Part shown: positions 1-8,395 of the stretch, piece by piece | Position numbering within the stretch: the stretch's first letter is position 1 | How the letters are laid out: each line of letters opens with the position of its first letter | Assembly: GCA_037178625.1 (NCBI GenBank) | Contig: CM074135.1 | Location: forward strand, 746,001-810,000 | Direction of reading: 5' to 3' | Source of the DNA: Skeletonema tropicum | Lineage: Eukaryota > Bacillariophyta > Thalassiosirophyceae > Thalassiosirales > Thalassiosiraceae | DNA length: 64,000 nt | Made by a program: the position numbers and the translations under genes | Notes under the pieces: generated by a model | Databases searched by the model: none | What the model saw: the letters and a program-made list of their open reading frames with translations, nothing else | Told to the model about the DNA's origin: nothing

Positions 1-57
1 TCCATGAATACAATGACACAGAGCACTTTTGACCCACAAATAAAGAAAAATACTTAC

Positions 58-177
58 ATCTTCAGTCACATCCGGTTCTTTCGCCGCCTTTTGGGGTATT
101 GTCGCTGCCGCTCCATCAATATTCTCGCTGTCACCCTGCACTGTGAGACGACGACGGATTTTTGAAATGATCCCTCC
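58..177 (-). CDS. Possible internal exon of a gene leaving the window on the left
   Basis: On the minus strand a 40-codon open stretch (starting GGIISKIRRRL) ends exactly at a strong donor, GTAAGTA, complementary to bases 51-57. It is bounded upstream by a stop, so it would need the acceptor AAAG just before base 177, which is weak. Composition (basic start, then Ala/Glu/Asp-rich) looks coding but matches no family I recognise. The call rests on the open frame plus the donor; the rest of the gene lies outside the window. Confidence 0.3.
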
Positions 178-223
178 CTTTCAAGTTGCAATAGAGAGAG
201 AACATGGTTAGTTCGGATCAAAG

Positions 224-515
224 ATATTAGGATATGAAAATATACATGCGGCTCTGCGAATTTCCATGACCGTGATATCTGATGCACAGCGGCGTCATGA
301 AACCAGTGACCGCTACATAATCATACAATATGCTCGAATCATTGGAAGCGCGCGACATGGTATTAGGATATATATCGAAATGTGGCTCAGCAGAAATGTC
401 TCTGATGACCGTTGAATCGGTAGAGTATTTGGTATCTTTGATGCACAGCGATGCCATGAAACCAGTATCCGCTATAAAGTAATACAACGCTCGACTCAGC
501 GCAAGAGCGTAACGT
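224..515. repeat. Two diverged tandem copies of a ~140-150 bp segment
   Basis: A block starting ATTAGGATAT at about 224 recurs at about 362. Both copies contain GATGCACAGCG, then ATGAAACCAGT about 10-15 bases later, then a CGCTCGA or GCTCGAAT stretch. The copies differ by many substitutions and small indels. Short minus-strand open frames here show the duplicated TGFM-LCI pattern but change frame between copies, so I do not call a gene. Confidence 0.5.
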
Positions 516-1358
516 GCAGATCATCCAAATATATCTAACGTATGAAGGGTCATTGATTATAAATGTCCGATGGAACCCCCCCAGCCAATTTTCACTGCGC
601 AGATTTCGTACCTTCTTTTTTTCTTTTGTTCCATTGGAACCATTGTCGGCAACATAGTTTTCCGCATGGATAGCGGAGTGTGGCTTGGTTTCGCTCATGT
701 TGGATGGTGGTTGTTGTATGTTGGGGGCGGGTATGTCGGCTGTGCAGTTATTCAAGTGTTTTATTGTACTGTGCCGGATCTATCAAAAACAGGATTGCGC
801 GAGGTGGTGGTTCTTGGGGTTGATTTTGAATTTGCATGTGCAAAATAATGCTTGTGCGGATCGGATGTGATGACGTGCGCGATGGAAGATTGCAGCCGGA
901 TGCATGAAGATATGGGGGTAAATTACTCATTTTAGAGGGCATAGCCCCCGTTAATTAGAATGAGCTAGATCGAATTTAGTAAATCTAAGCCCTCTTTTTG
1001 ATCTTGGATGAGATCATACTATTCCTACATACTTAGCCCACCCGGCGGTCCGTGATTTAGACAGCTATCAGTGGTCGTGAAATTGTGTGTGCAACTTTAT
1101 TTACCCTTGTGTGCAACAAGACAACTTTTGTCCTTGGCGGTTTTGAAAGTTCGCTATCCAATCGCTGAATATCTTCCTCTTCCACGTGACAAGTTGATTT
1201 GAAGATCGCTTTTGCTCTCGATTTCGCACATCGAATCGAGTTGATGTTGAATACAGAATACAGCTTTCACTGCTGTTGTTGCAGAACCCTTTCTATTGCA
1301 TCGGTCTACTCCTCTCATTCGTCCAGCGGTGTCTCGCTTGTCTAATTCTTGAATAATA
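516..1358. other. Non-coding upstream region of ALB3 with a small inverted repeat
   Basis: No convincing gene on either strand. An 11-bp imperfect inverted repeat (AGAGGGCATAG at 934-944 against CTAAGCCCTCT at 985-995) flanks a 40-bp AT-rich loop. The last 200 bases are the probable promoter and 5' UTR of the gene at 1359; I see no clear TATA box. Confidence 0.45.
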
Positions 1359-2717
1359 ATGAAATACCTTTACCTATCATGGGCTGCGGCAGTAGCTTCC
1401 CTCCCTATGAGGAGCTCTGCATTCGCTCCATCATCCAGCCAGCAGCGAACAAACAGAATGTCGACAGCTCGGAACGTGATGATGCCAGAAATTCATGATT
1501 TACAAAACTCATGCATCATGGATAATCATGATGTTTTCATTGCACAAATGTCCAATTGGATAGCCGATGCTGCCGCGGCTACAGCAGACGCCCCAGTGGA
1601 TAAACTTGCAACAGACAATGAATTGTGGGAAAAGTACATCTCGATTTACAAGGGTGGATTGGCATTCGTTCACGATAATATCGTCGATGAGCCGCTCCGA
1701 AAGATGGGAATTACACAAACTTGGGGACCATCCATCTTTCTCTTTACGGCGGCGGTTCGTTCGCTCCTCATTCCATTTTCCATCCAACAAAACAAATCTT
1801 CCGAGTATATGAAGGCGTTGAAACCATACACAAAGAAAATTAAGGACAAGTATGCAGATGAGAATATGAGGAACCGCGCCACTGCCAAATTGTATGAGGA
1901 TGCCCAGCAGAACCCTTTGGCTGGGTGTATTACGTCCTTTGCGCAGATTCCAATCTTTTTAGGATTGTACCGTTCGGTAACTCGTCTTGCAGCCGAGGGT
2001 AGATTGGATGAGCCATTTTTGTGGATCCCATCACTGCAGGGGCCTGTTTCTGCTGAGAATAATTTCCGTGGTATGGAGTGGCTTACAGAAGGGTGGGTGA
2101 ACAACGCACCTGCCGCGGGATGGGATGCAGTCTTGCCCTTCCTTGTCATGCCTGTGGTCCTTGTTCTGATGCAAAGCTTCACAATGGCAGTCCTTCAGCC
2201 GCCTGAAGATGAGAGTCAGACTGAGGAAGAGAAGGAACAGTTGAAAACTACCCAGACTGTCTTGAAGTTTCTTCCCTTGATGATTGGATTCTTCTCGTTG
2301 CAAGTACCTGCTGGATTGACTATTTACTGGTTCACATCCAACTTGTTTACGGTGTCACAAAGTCTGGCCATTCGTGCTTACTACAAAGCCAACCCTCCAG
2401 AAATTGAGCTTCCAGACTACTGGAGTGCATTGGATAAGAACGCTGAGGAAATGACTCCTGATGAGAAGAGAGAAGCGGCCTTGATGGGGCTTTCGACTGG
2501 CCAAAGCTTTGATCAACTTTTGGATGAAGCCAAGTTCCATTATGTTGTCAAGAGAGAACCTCTGCGGGCGGATAGTGAAGCTTGGGCTCGTGTGAATGGC
2601 AGCAAAGAAATTCCAGAGGAGCTAAAACTATGGGTAAGCGCCGGTCCCAAGCAAGAAGTTGAAACGAAGGTTGAAGAAGCTGAAACGAAGAGTGAGACCG
2701 CATCTGTTACTGCATAG
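1359..2717 (+). CDS. ALB3: Thylakoid membrane protein insertase ALB3 (YidC/Oxa1 family)
   Basis: Inserts light-harvesting and other proteins into the thylakoid membrane, working with the chloroplast SRP pathway in the families known. The 452-residue protein starts with a hydrophobic signal and SSAFAP at about residues 19-24, the diatom plastid cleavage motif with Phe at +1, followed by a Ser/Arg/Met-rich transit region. The YidC/Oxa1 core runs from about residue 95 to 345: GPSIFLFTAAVRSLLIPF, then the cytosolic/stromal hairpin KPYTKKIKDKY, NPLAGCITSFAQIPIFLGLYR, and LKFLPLMIGFFSLQVPAGLTIYWF before the last membrane segment. The C-terminus is acidic (KVEEAETKSE). One exon; the start is the ATG that gives the signal peptide. 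Confidence in family is very high; assignment to thylakoid rather than mitochondrial OXA1 rests on the targeting motif. Confidence 0.93.
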   Translation: MKYLYLSWAAAVASLPMRSSAFAPSSSQQRTNRMSTARNVMMPEIHDLQNSCIMDNHDVFIAQMSNWIADAAAATADAPVDKLATDNELWEKYISIYKGGLAFVHDNIVDEPLRKMGITQTWGPSIFLFTAAVRSLLIPFSIQQNKSSEYMKALKPYTKKIKDKYADENMRNRATAKLYEDAQQNPLAGCITSFAQIPIFLGLYRSVTRLAAEGRLDEPFLWIPSLQGPVSAENNFRGMEWLTEGWVNNAPAAGWDAVLPFLVMPVVLVLMQSFTMAVLQPPEDESQTEEEKEQLKTTQTVLKFLPLMIGFFSLQVPAGLTIYWFTSNLFTVSQSLAIRAYYKANPPEIELPDYWSALDKNAEEMTPDEKREAALMGLSTGQSFDQLLDEAKFHYVVKREPLRADSEAWARVNGSKEIPEELKLWVSAGPKQEVETKVEEAETKSETASVTA

Positions 2718-3228
2718 GACGTACGTTTGCCTTGGATCTTGGAAATAGTACGTGTTTGATTTAATAATAATTCTATTTTACTCCTCCATCTCAATGTGAG
2801 TGTAAGACTCCTGGCTGCTTTGACAATTGAGATGGCAAAGTTGAGAGACATCGCAAAAGGTACAAGACTTAGTTGGTGTCTGTCTGAGCGTGTGGAGTCC
2901 ACTCCCGAAGTCAACAAGTAGGTTTCTTTGCGTTCGTAATGGTATCTTCTGCAAGATACATGGAAATGGCGGTCAACCAATTCGTTGACACGTTGTCTCT
3001 AGAGTTGAAGGTAACTGATGACAAAATCGTGTTGAAGACAATGCAGCTGGTGTCAACTTTTCGTCAAAGAAGTGTTCGTACTGAGCTTGATTTCTTCTAG
3101 GGTTATCAGGTGGAGTTCTCTTTTGATCACGATTGAAATGGGAAAAATGAGGTGACGTGCCCGGCTCTTCACAAATTCACTAACACAATAACAAAGAGTT
3201 CGAAGCAAATCGACAACAGTATAATACA
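2718..3228. other. Intergenic spacer between ALB3 and the HSF gene
   Basis: About 510 bases with no supported gene. It must hold the ALB3 3' UTR and the HSF promoter. The segment just before 3229 is A-rich, usual for a 5' UTR here. No repeat or RNA gene seen. Confidence 0.5.
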
Positions 3229-4843
3229 ATGGCTAACCAGAAAAACGCCAAAGTGGGTGGTAATACCTCTACATCTGATTTCATTTCATCTAACGGCTAC
3301 CGGCAGGACATTTCGCGCAGTATGAGCAACTTGATTGGAGACGATGATAACGATAGCCTTTCGAGTAAAGATGATGGATATAAGAGAGATGACTCAAGAG
3401 ATTTGGAGGACATGGCTGAAGAAGAAGGTGTATCTAATGTTAATGAACACGAAGCGAAGAGACCTGCCATAGCACGGAAGCGAGTGAAGACTAGGGTGAA
3501 CCCGAGCGAAGAAGAGACTCAGATAATACCTTTGTCACTCGGGCATTACATTGATCATTCTTTGGACCCAATCATTGAGAATCCTCCCTTTGCACCGCTG
3601 CAGAGAATGGCGAACTTTCCTGAAACGTTATTTGCCATCCTTTGCAACGAAAGCCTTTCCGAGATCATCACATGGATGCCGCATGGAGTGAGTTTCATCT
3701 TTCCTTGTTCGTCGTATCGCATCGTTTACATATGATGGTGTCAAACTAACTCTCAACTGTTTGCAATGCTATTAGCGCTCATTCACTATATTGAATAGAA
3801 GTGAATTTGCGAGGAGCGTGCTTCCAACCTACTACCGGACATCAAGGATCAGTAGCTTCTCGAAGCAGCTAAACGGATACAATTTCACCAAGATCAAAAT
3901 GGATGTGAGTCAGTACACCTACTACCATCCATTTTTTCTAAGAGGCCTCCCTCATTTGGTCAAGTATATCAAGCGAATTCCCCCAGAGGAATCACGTCAT
4001 GCAAAAGCTGAAGGTCGGATCCTCATCACAGAGGCTGACTTGGAAAGACTAAGCGCTGAAGCTCCTGTTCCAGACAGGGTAAGTGAGACTTCCAGTGCCA
4101 ATGCTGCCATCCAAAGGATAAACTATCAGTATGAGATAAATCAACTTCGAGAAGAGCAACACTCTGGAACTTCGCCGCGGGCCCAACCTCCTGCCTCGGT
4201 ATCATTTCCGAGCCCTATGGACACCACGTCGAGCCATATTCTCGCAAGACAACTGGGAAGGCCTGCGGTAAACTACGAACCAATGCTACCAATTTCAGCA
4301 ACATCACAGCTTCACAACGCTGAACCCCCTTTATACTCTTCAGATGCCCTGGAGGCTTACAACAACAACCTTTCGCAGTTGGGAAGTGGGTTGCCTGCTC
4401 CAGAAATACCTCCTCCAGTCGGTTGGGATGGGGTAACAAATGCATTATTACAAGCTTTTCAGGCGGCTCAAGCCCAAAGGCAGCTTCAAGACCGGATCCA
4501 ATATGATCAGCTCACGCTTCTTACCAATGCTATAGCAGCTTATTCACAAAATACGCAAGGCCGCCTCCCGTACTATCCACTTAATCCTTCACAACTAGCG
4601 GCATTACGCAGTGCTTTGGCGACCTTGAGTCCTGTTCCAAACGTTCCATCGAGCATTTATGCGCCTTTATGGGGGCCAGGAGCTGTACAACAACAAAATC
4701 TAGCTGCACAACAGCAGCAACAACAACAGCCGCAGCCGCAGCCGCAGCCGCAGCCTTACAGCAACTTTTATGACGGCACCACCTTTTCTCAAAATGCAGA
4801 ACCGAATGATGAATATGACAATGAACAGAATAATTCAGAGTAG
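3229..4843 (+). CDS. Heat-shock-factor-type transcription factor
   Basis: Two exons, 3229-3687 and 3776-4843, split by an 88-nt GTGAGT...TTAG intron in phase 0; the join gives 508 residues. The splice restores the HSF DNA-binding domain (about residues 130-222): FPETLFAILC, IITWMPHG joined to RSFTILNRSEFARSVLP, then the recognition helix region SSFSKQLNGYNFTKI and the wing HPFFLRGLPHLVKYIKRI. Compared with canonical HSFs (S-F-V-R-Q-L-N-x-Y-G-F) the helix has Ser for Val, Lys for Arg and Asn for Gly. There is no obvious long heptad trimerisation region; a short one may lie near residues 240-275. The C-terminus is Gln/Pro-rich (a Q run followed by PQ repeats), a typical activation-type region. 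HSFs are strongly expanded in diatoms, so target genes cannot be guessed. Confidence 0.88.
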
Positions 4844-5067
4844 AGATGTACAGTAGCCGCACTGTAGAATATTGTATGCACTTGACGACAATGACTCTTT
4901 CGAAATGGACATTATTGCTTGTAGAAACAGACACTATATTGATAAATTGAATACTCTATTACATACATCCATGCCTTCTTTCATCTTGATTTAATGCGTG
5001 CCTGAGCTGTGATGCTGTATTTTGTTTTTGTTCAAGACAGGGTTCATAATCAAAAATGCAACTACAA

Positions 5068-5388
5068 TCAATTCCTCTTTCCACCTGGCTGATAATCTTG
5101 TGGCTTTGGTACCTTCTCCAAATAAGAATTGTCATCTTTGTCATACCAATCTCTATGACCAGTGTCAAAATATTTCGTGTATTCTTCTTGATACTTCTCA
5201 CGTAACATTTGAATAAATCCTTCTTGTGGGTGTTGTTGTTGTTGTTGCTGCTGCTGAGATCCTGGACCGACTGTTCTGCCTTCAATCATCTTACTTCCTA
5301 GTTGATAGCCTTGATAGCAAAAGAGACCGAAAAATGTTGTGACGACTGATTTGTGGAGAACGTCCGCTATTTTGTTGGTGAGACTCAT
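5068..5388 (-). CDS. Small single-pass protein, possibly COX14-like
   Basis: 106 residues from the ATG at 5388 (an in-frame upstream extension lacks an ATG). The N-terminus KIADVLHKSVVTTFFGLF is followed by CYQGYQLGSKM, one short membrane span resembling the layout of the mitochondrial complex IV assembly factor COX14 (LAD-x-x-K then a span containing YxGY). A Gln run (about residues 45-53) and a charged tail with DWYDKDDNSYLEK follow. The resemblance is from pattern memory only and the protein is too short for certainty; a lineage-specific mitochondrial membrane protein is equally possible. It is transcribed towards the HSF gene, 224 bases away. Confidence 0.5.
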   Translation of the reverse strand: MSLTNKIADVLHKSVVTTFFGLFCYQGYQLGSKMIEGRTVGPGSQQQQQQQQHPQEGFIQMLREKYQEEYTKYFDTGHRDWYDKDDNSYLEKVPKPQDYQPGGKRN

Positions 5389-5743
5389 GATGTATGGATA
5401 TTGAATTTTGTTGTGTAGAGAGAGCTGATAACAAGGAGACGGTGTTGATAGCAATGATTTATTGAATGTGGTTCAAAATAAATGATCGATGATATATCTT
5501 TTTGCCGTGGTTATCTCGAGTTGGTAAAGCTGGTGTTCCTCTTCGCTGCTCTTGCTCAAGTCTTCGATGATTGCAGTAAATTTTGAGACTCAGCTGCGAG
5601 TGAGTGTGTTCGTGGCTTCTCAGCGTATTGTAGAATAATGTGTTGGAGAGTAGTGTTGTTCCAAGCTAATGGGTGGTAGTCGCGTCCATGGGGACGGTAT
5701 TTTTATTGGCTGCGCCTGAGTCAGAATTTGGCGCGCCGAAGGT
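5389..5743. promoter_or_regulatory. Divergent spacer between the small membrane protein and the secreted protein gene
   Basis: About 350 bases separate two genes pointing away from each other, so both promoters should lie here. I see no recognisable core element; a palindromic GGCGCGCC occurs near 5730. Confidence 0.35.
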
Positions 5744-5812
5744 ATGGTAATAACCTCGCTCCTTCCATCTCCGCGCCGCTTGCTTTCATTCTCACACTTG
5801 AACTTGTTAACA

Positions 5813-7489
5813 ATGCTGCTGCCGACGATACTGCTCCTCCCGCTGCTCATTGCAGGCGCACGTTCGTCTCAATCCGATGGATCAAGAACTGCCCAAGACG
5901 AGCAAGCAATTTCGCAAGGAGAGACGGCTCTTGCAGATCTACTCGAAATTACGGCTGCGAGCAATGGCAATGCGGACGAAGATGATGGAATAATCAAGAT
6001 CGAGAGCAAGAATCAATATCACTTCACTTTTCCACCCACCAACGACTATGTCGTCGGTATTCTTGTCAATCCATGCGGAGCAAATGGGACATATGGACGT
6101 GACGATGATGTGGCACTTGGTTACGATTGCTGCATGGAGAGGTTTGGATCGGGCGAGTACGGCTATCGCCTGGGAAGCAAGGACAGATTCTCAAATGGGT
6201 ATTCCAATGGCATACCCACTGATCCCGACGAGCCGCTTCATAACATTGATCTTGTGGATGAGTTTGGCAATGGTTTGGATTACAGTCATTCTCGAAGGGC
6301 AGATGATGTTATCTACATTGATGAATCGTGCACGGGGTTGCGACAACCTCACACGGGGTGCATTGATGATAGATTCGCAGCTGCTCGGAGTAAACTGAAC
6401 CCACCCTGCTGGGATAACAACTCCACGGTTGATTCAACTTTGGATTGCTACACACCAACGGGGAAACGACGGCGGCATTGTATGCAAGTATCCTATTCAC
6501 TCAATGCCTTCATTCCCATTTGCGGAGGTGACTTTGAAGAGTCGAATGACTGCGGCAGCTTCCTCGAAGTTCATGGACCATCCACTCCGTACGACAATGA
6601 AGAAGCAATGCTATCGCAAACAAAAATTACGACACCGATGTCCAATGGAATGTATACCACGACGATTTCTTTGAACTACAAAGATGACCCCTCACGAATC
6701 CTTTGCTCCTACGAGTACAATGACATCCAGGTCGGATCCATGGTACGAATAAAGAATTCAATCTCCTGTTGCTGTCCACCATGGCTTTCACCTCTCCGTG
6801 ACTCACATGAAGGAGCATTCTTCTGTCCAAAGCGTAAATCTTCCAAAGATGGTGGTCCATTTGCACCCGACTACCAAGGTCTAGAGGACAAATACGCCGA
6901 TCATGACTTTCAGCGGTCATTTCCACGGTGTCCTGCATTGGATGGAGAGGATATTCTAATGTGTACACAAGAACGAGTCTTTGCAGAGGATGTACCGAGA
7001 GGTCATTCTGGGCGTTATTTCGTTCGTCCATGTGCACCCTTGGTGGAAGCAGATGATTCTGGACAATATTCATCTGCCGATGTGTCTGGGTTGTATCCTG
7101 GTGTGTGTCCAATAGACAAGAGGTTTGCTGGATGTGGAATGATACCATCCTCTACTGGACTCTGTCATGACAAGGACCATCATTACACGATGAAAGATGA
7201 AATAGGAAAAGTCACCAGTATCCCTACCAAATCCAATCCAAACTACTACGGCGTTACCTTCAATGATGGCAGGTCGGTATACTGGTTCCAAAAGGAAGAT
7301 TTGGACTTTCTAAGGCCCGAACACAACTATGAAGTATGGTTTGTAGTACGAAATCGATTTGAAAAGAGAGTCAAGAAACGAAAGCCATTTCGTGTTATTT
7401 GGCCTAGATGCACATACGATTCTGTCAACGATAGATACTTTCCGTATGCCATGTTGGATGATGACGGAAGCCCCATGTCGGTACTCTGA
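5813..7489 (+). CDS. Large secreted Cys-rich protein, unknown function
   Basis: From the ATG at 5813 the protein has 558 residues and starts with a textbook signal peptide (MLLPTILLLPLLIAGARS). An in-frame ATG at 5744 would add 23 residues with a poorer N-terminus; I prefer 5813 because of the signal peptide and the aacaATG context. No membrane span follows, so the product is probably secreted or lumenal. It is rich in Cys, Asp and Gly, with pairs such as DCC and a SCCCPPW motif near residue 323, and many N-glycosylation sites (NGTY, NNST). The C-terminal 70 residues (starting about VTSIPTKSNP) look like a small beta-rich domain with VYWFQKEDL. I recognise no family; similar architecture is common among diatom-specific wall or secretome proteins (inference). 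Confidence 0.7.
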   Translation: MLLPTILLLPLLIAGARSSQSDGSRTAQDEQAISQGETALADLLEITAASNGNADEDDGIIKIESKNQYHFTFPPTNDYVVGILVNPCGANGTYGRDDDVALGYDCCMERFGSGEYGYRLGSKDRFSNGYSNGIPTDPDEPLHNIDLVDEFGNGLDYSHSRRADDVIYIDESCTGLRQPHTGCIDDRFAAARSKLNPPCWDNNSTVDSTLDCYTPTGKRRRHCMQVSYSLNAFIPICGGDFEESNDCGSFLEVHGPSTPYDNEEAMLSQTKITTPMSNGMYTTTISLNYKDDPSRILCSYEYNDIQVGSMVRIKNSISCCCPPWLSPLRDSHEGAFFCPKRKSSKDGGPFAPDYQGLEDKYADHDFQRSFPRCPALDGEDILMCTQERVFAEDVPRGHSGRYFVRPCAPLVEADDSGQYSSADVSGLYPGVCPIDKRFAGCGMIPSSTGLCHDKDHHYTMKDEIGKVTSIPTKSNPNYYGVTFNDGRSVYWFQKEDLDFLRPEHNYEVWFVVRNRFEKRVKKRKPFRVIWPRCTYDSVNDRYFPYAMLDDDGSPMSVL

Positions 7490-7573
7490 AAATTGTAGTG
7501 GTATCTCAATTTTTTATACATAAGTTTGTCCCTTGTTTGCAAGGTTGCAATCTTCTGTTTCTCTATTTATTGC

Positions 7574-8146
7574 TCAACTTAACTTCTTTTCCATTTCAAT
7601 CAAAAAATCAAACGGTGAAGCATCCAACAACCCATAAACTCCCGGTGCCTGAAATCCCAATTTCTTATACAACGAAATCGCCGGAATATTCTTACTCATT
7701 ACCGTCAACTTCAATGTCGTCGGCCGATCATTTGCCAATTGTTCTTCCACCACCTCCATCATTAATTGTGCCAACCCCTGCTTCCGTGCCTCCTCTCGGA
7801 CATAGACATTATTCACAATTTTCGAACGCAGATTTAGATCGGCTGTGCCTAATACCGTCCCATCTTTGGATTGGGCGATGATGCATTTGTAATTTGGTTT
7901 TTGGATTTGATCCGCATTACAGAAGGATTGTGCGGCCGAGAGTAATTTGGAAACGTCGGCACCGGGGGGATGTGCGGATCGACGACATTCTTGGATGAGG
8001 GATAGGTCTGCTGGTATGTTGGCTACTCGTATGGTTGCTGCTGCTGCTGCTGCTGTAGTTGTTGTGGTGCTGAATGAGGAGCAGGGTGCTGATAGGTAGG
8101 CAGCAATGATGGAGAGGAGGAGTAGAAGAGTGTTGTTACGTGTCAT
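7574..8146 (-). CDS. GNAT-family N-acetyltransferase, probably organelle- or ER-targeted
   Basis: 190 residues. The first 25 are a signal-like hydrophobic segment ending SAPCSSFS, weakly like a plastid ASAF site, then Thr/Ala repeats. From about residue 40 the GNAT fold follows: GTADLNLR (beta strand), then the acetyl-CoA-binding motif A, VNNVYVREEARKQGLAQLMM (R-x-x-G-x-A pattern), and motif B with LTVMSKNIPAISLYKKLGF. This is the RimI-like subclass; members acetylate protein N-termini, lysines or small amines, so the substrate is open. It ends 85 bases from the stop of the secreted-protein gene (convergent) and shares a 250-base divergent spacer with the gene at 8396. Confidence 0.85.
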   Translation of the reverse strand: MTRNNTLLLLLSIIAAYLSAPCSSFSTTTTTAAAAAATIRVANIPADLSLIQECRRSAHPPGADVSKLLSAAQSFCNADQIQKPNYKCIIAQSKDGTVLGTADLNLRSKIVNNVYVREEARKQGLAQLMMEVVEEQLANDRPTTLKLTVMSKNIPAISLYKKLGFQAPGVYGLLDASPFDFLIEMEKKLS

Positions 8147-8395
8147 GGTTGCATTGATTATGCACGTCGTCGTCGTGATCGAGCAGATAGATCACTGCAA
8201 TCAAGAGCAAGATGACTTCAATAAGGTTCGTTCAAGGAAAGATCTTTGTCCTATGAATGACACATTATTTTTGGCGCGTGAGGGTCTCTGTGTTCGCAAG
8301 AATTCTGCAAAATCATCGCGATGACTTCCGTTCGCCACCTACACAAAAACACAACCAAGAACCAAAGATCTTTTGTATCATAATCATAAACCATT

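Noticed and set aside
4581..4934. Antisense open frame with a poly-Ala run
   Set aside because: Shadow of the CAG/CCG-rich Gln/Pro tract of the HSF gene.
7498..7881. Plus-strand open frame downstream of the secreted-protein gene
   Set aside because: Lies antisense to the GNAT gene and has no family feature.
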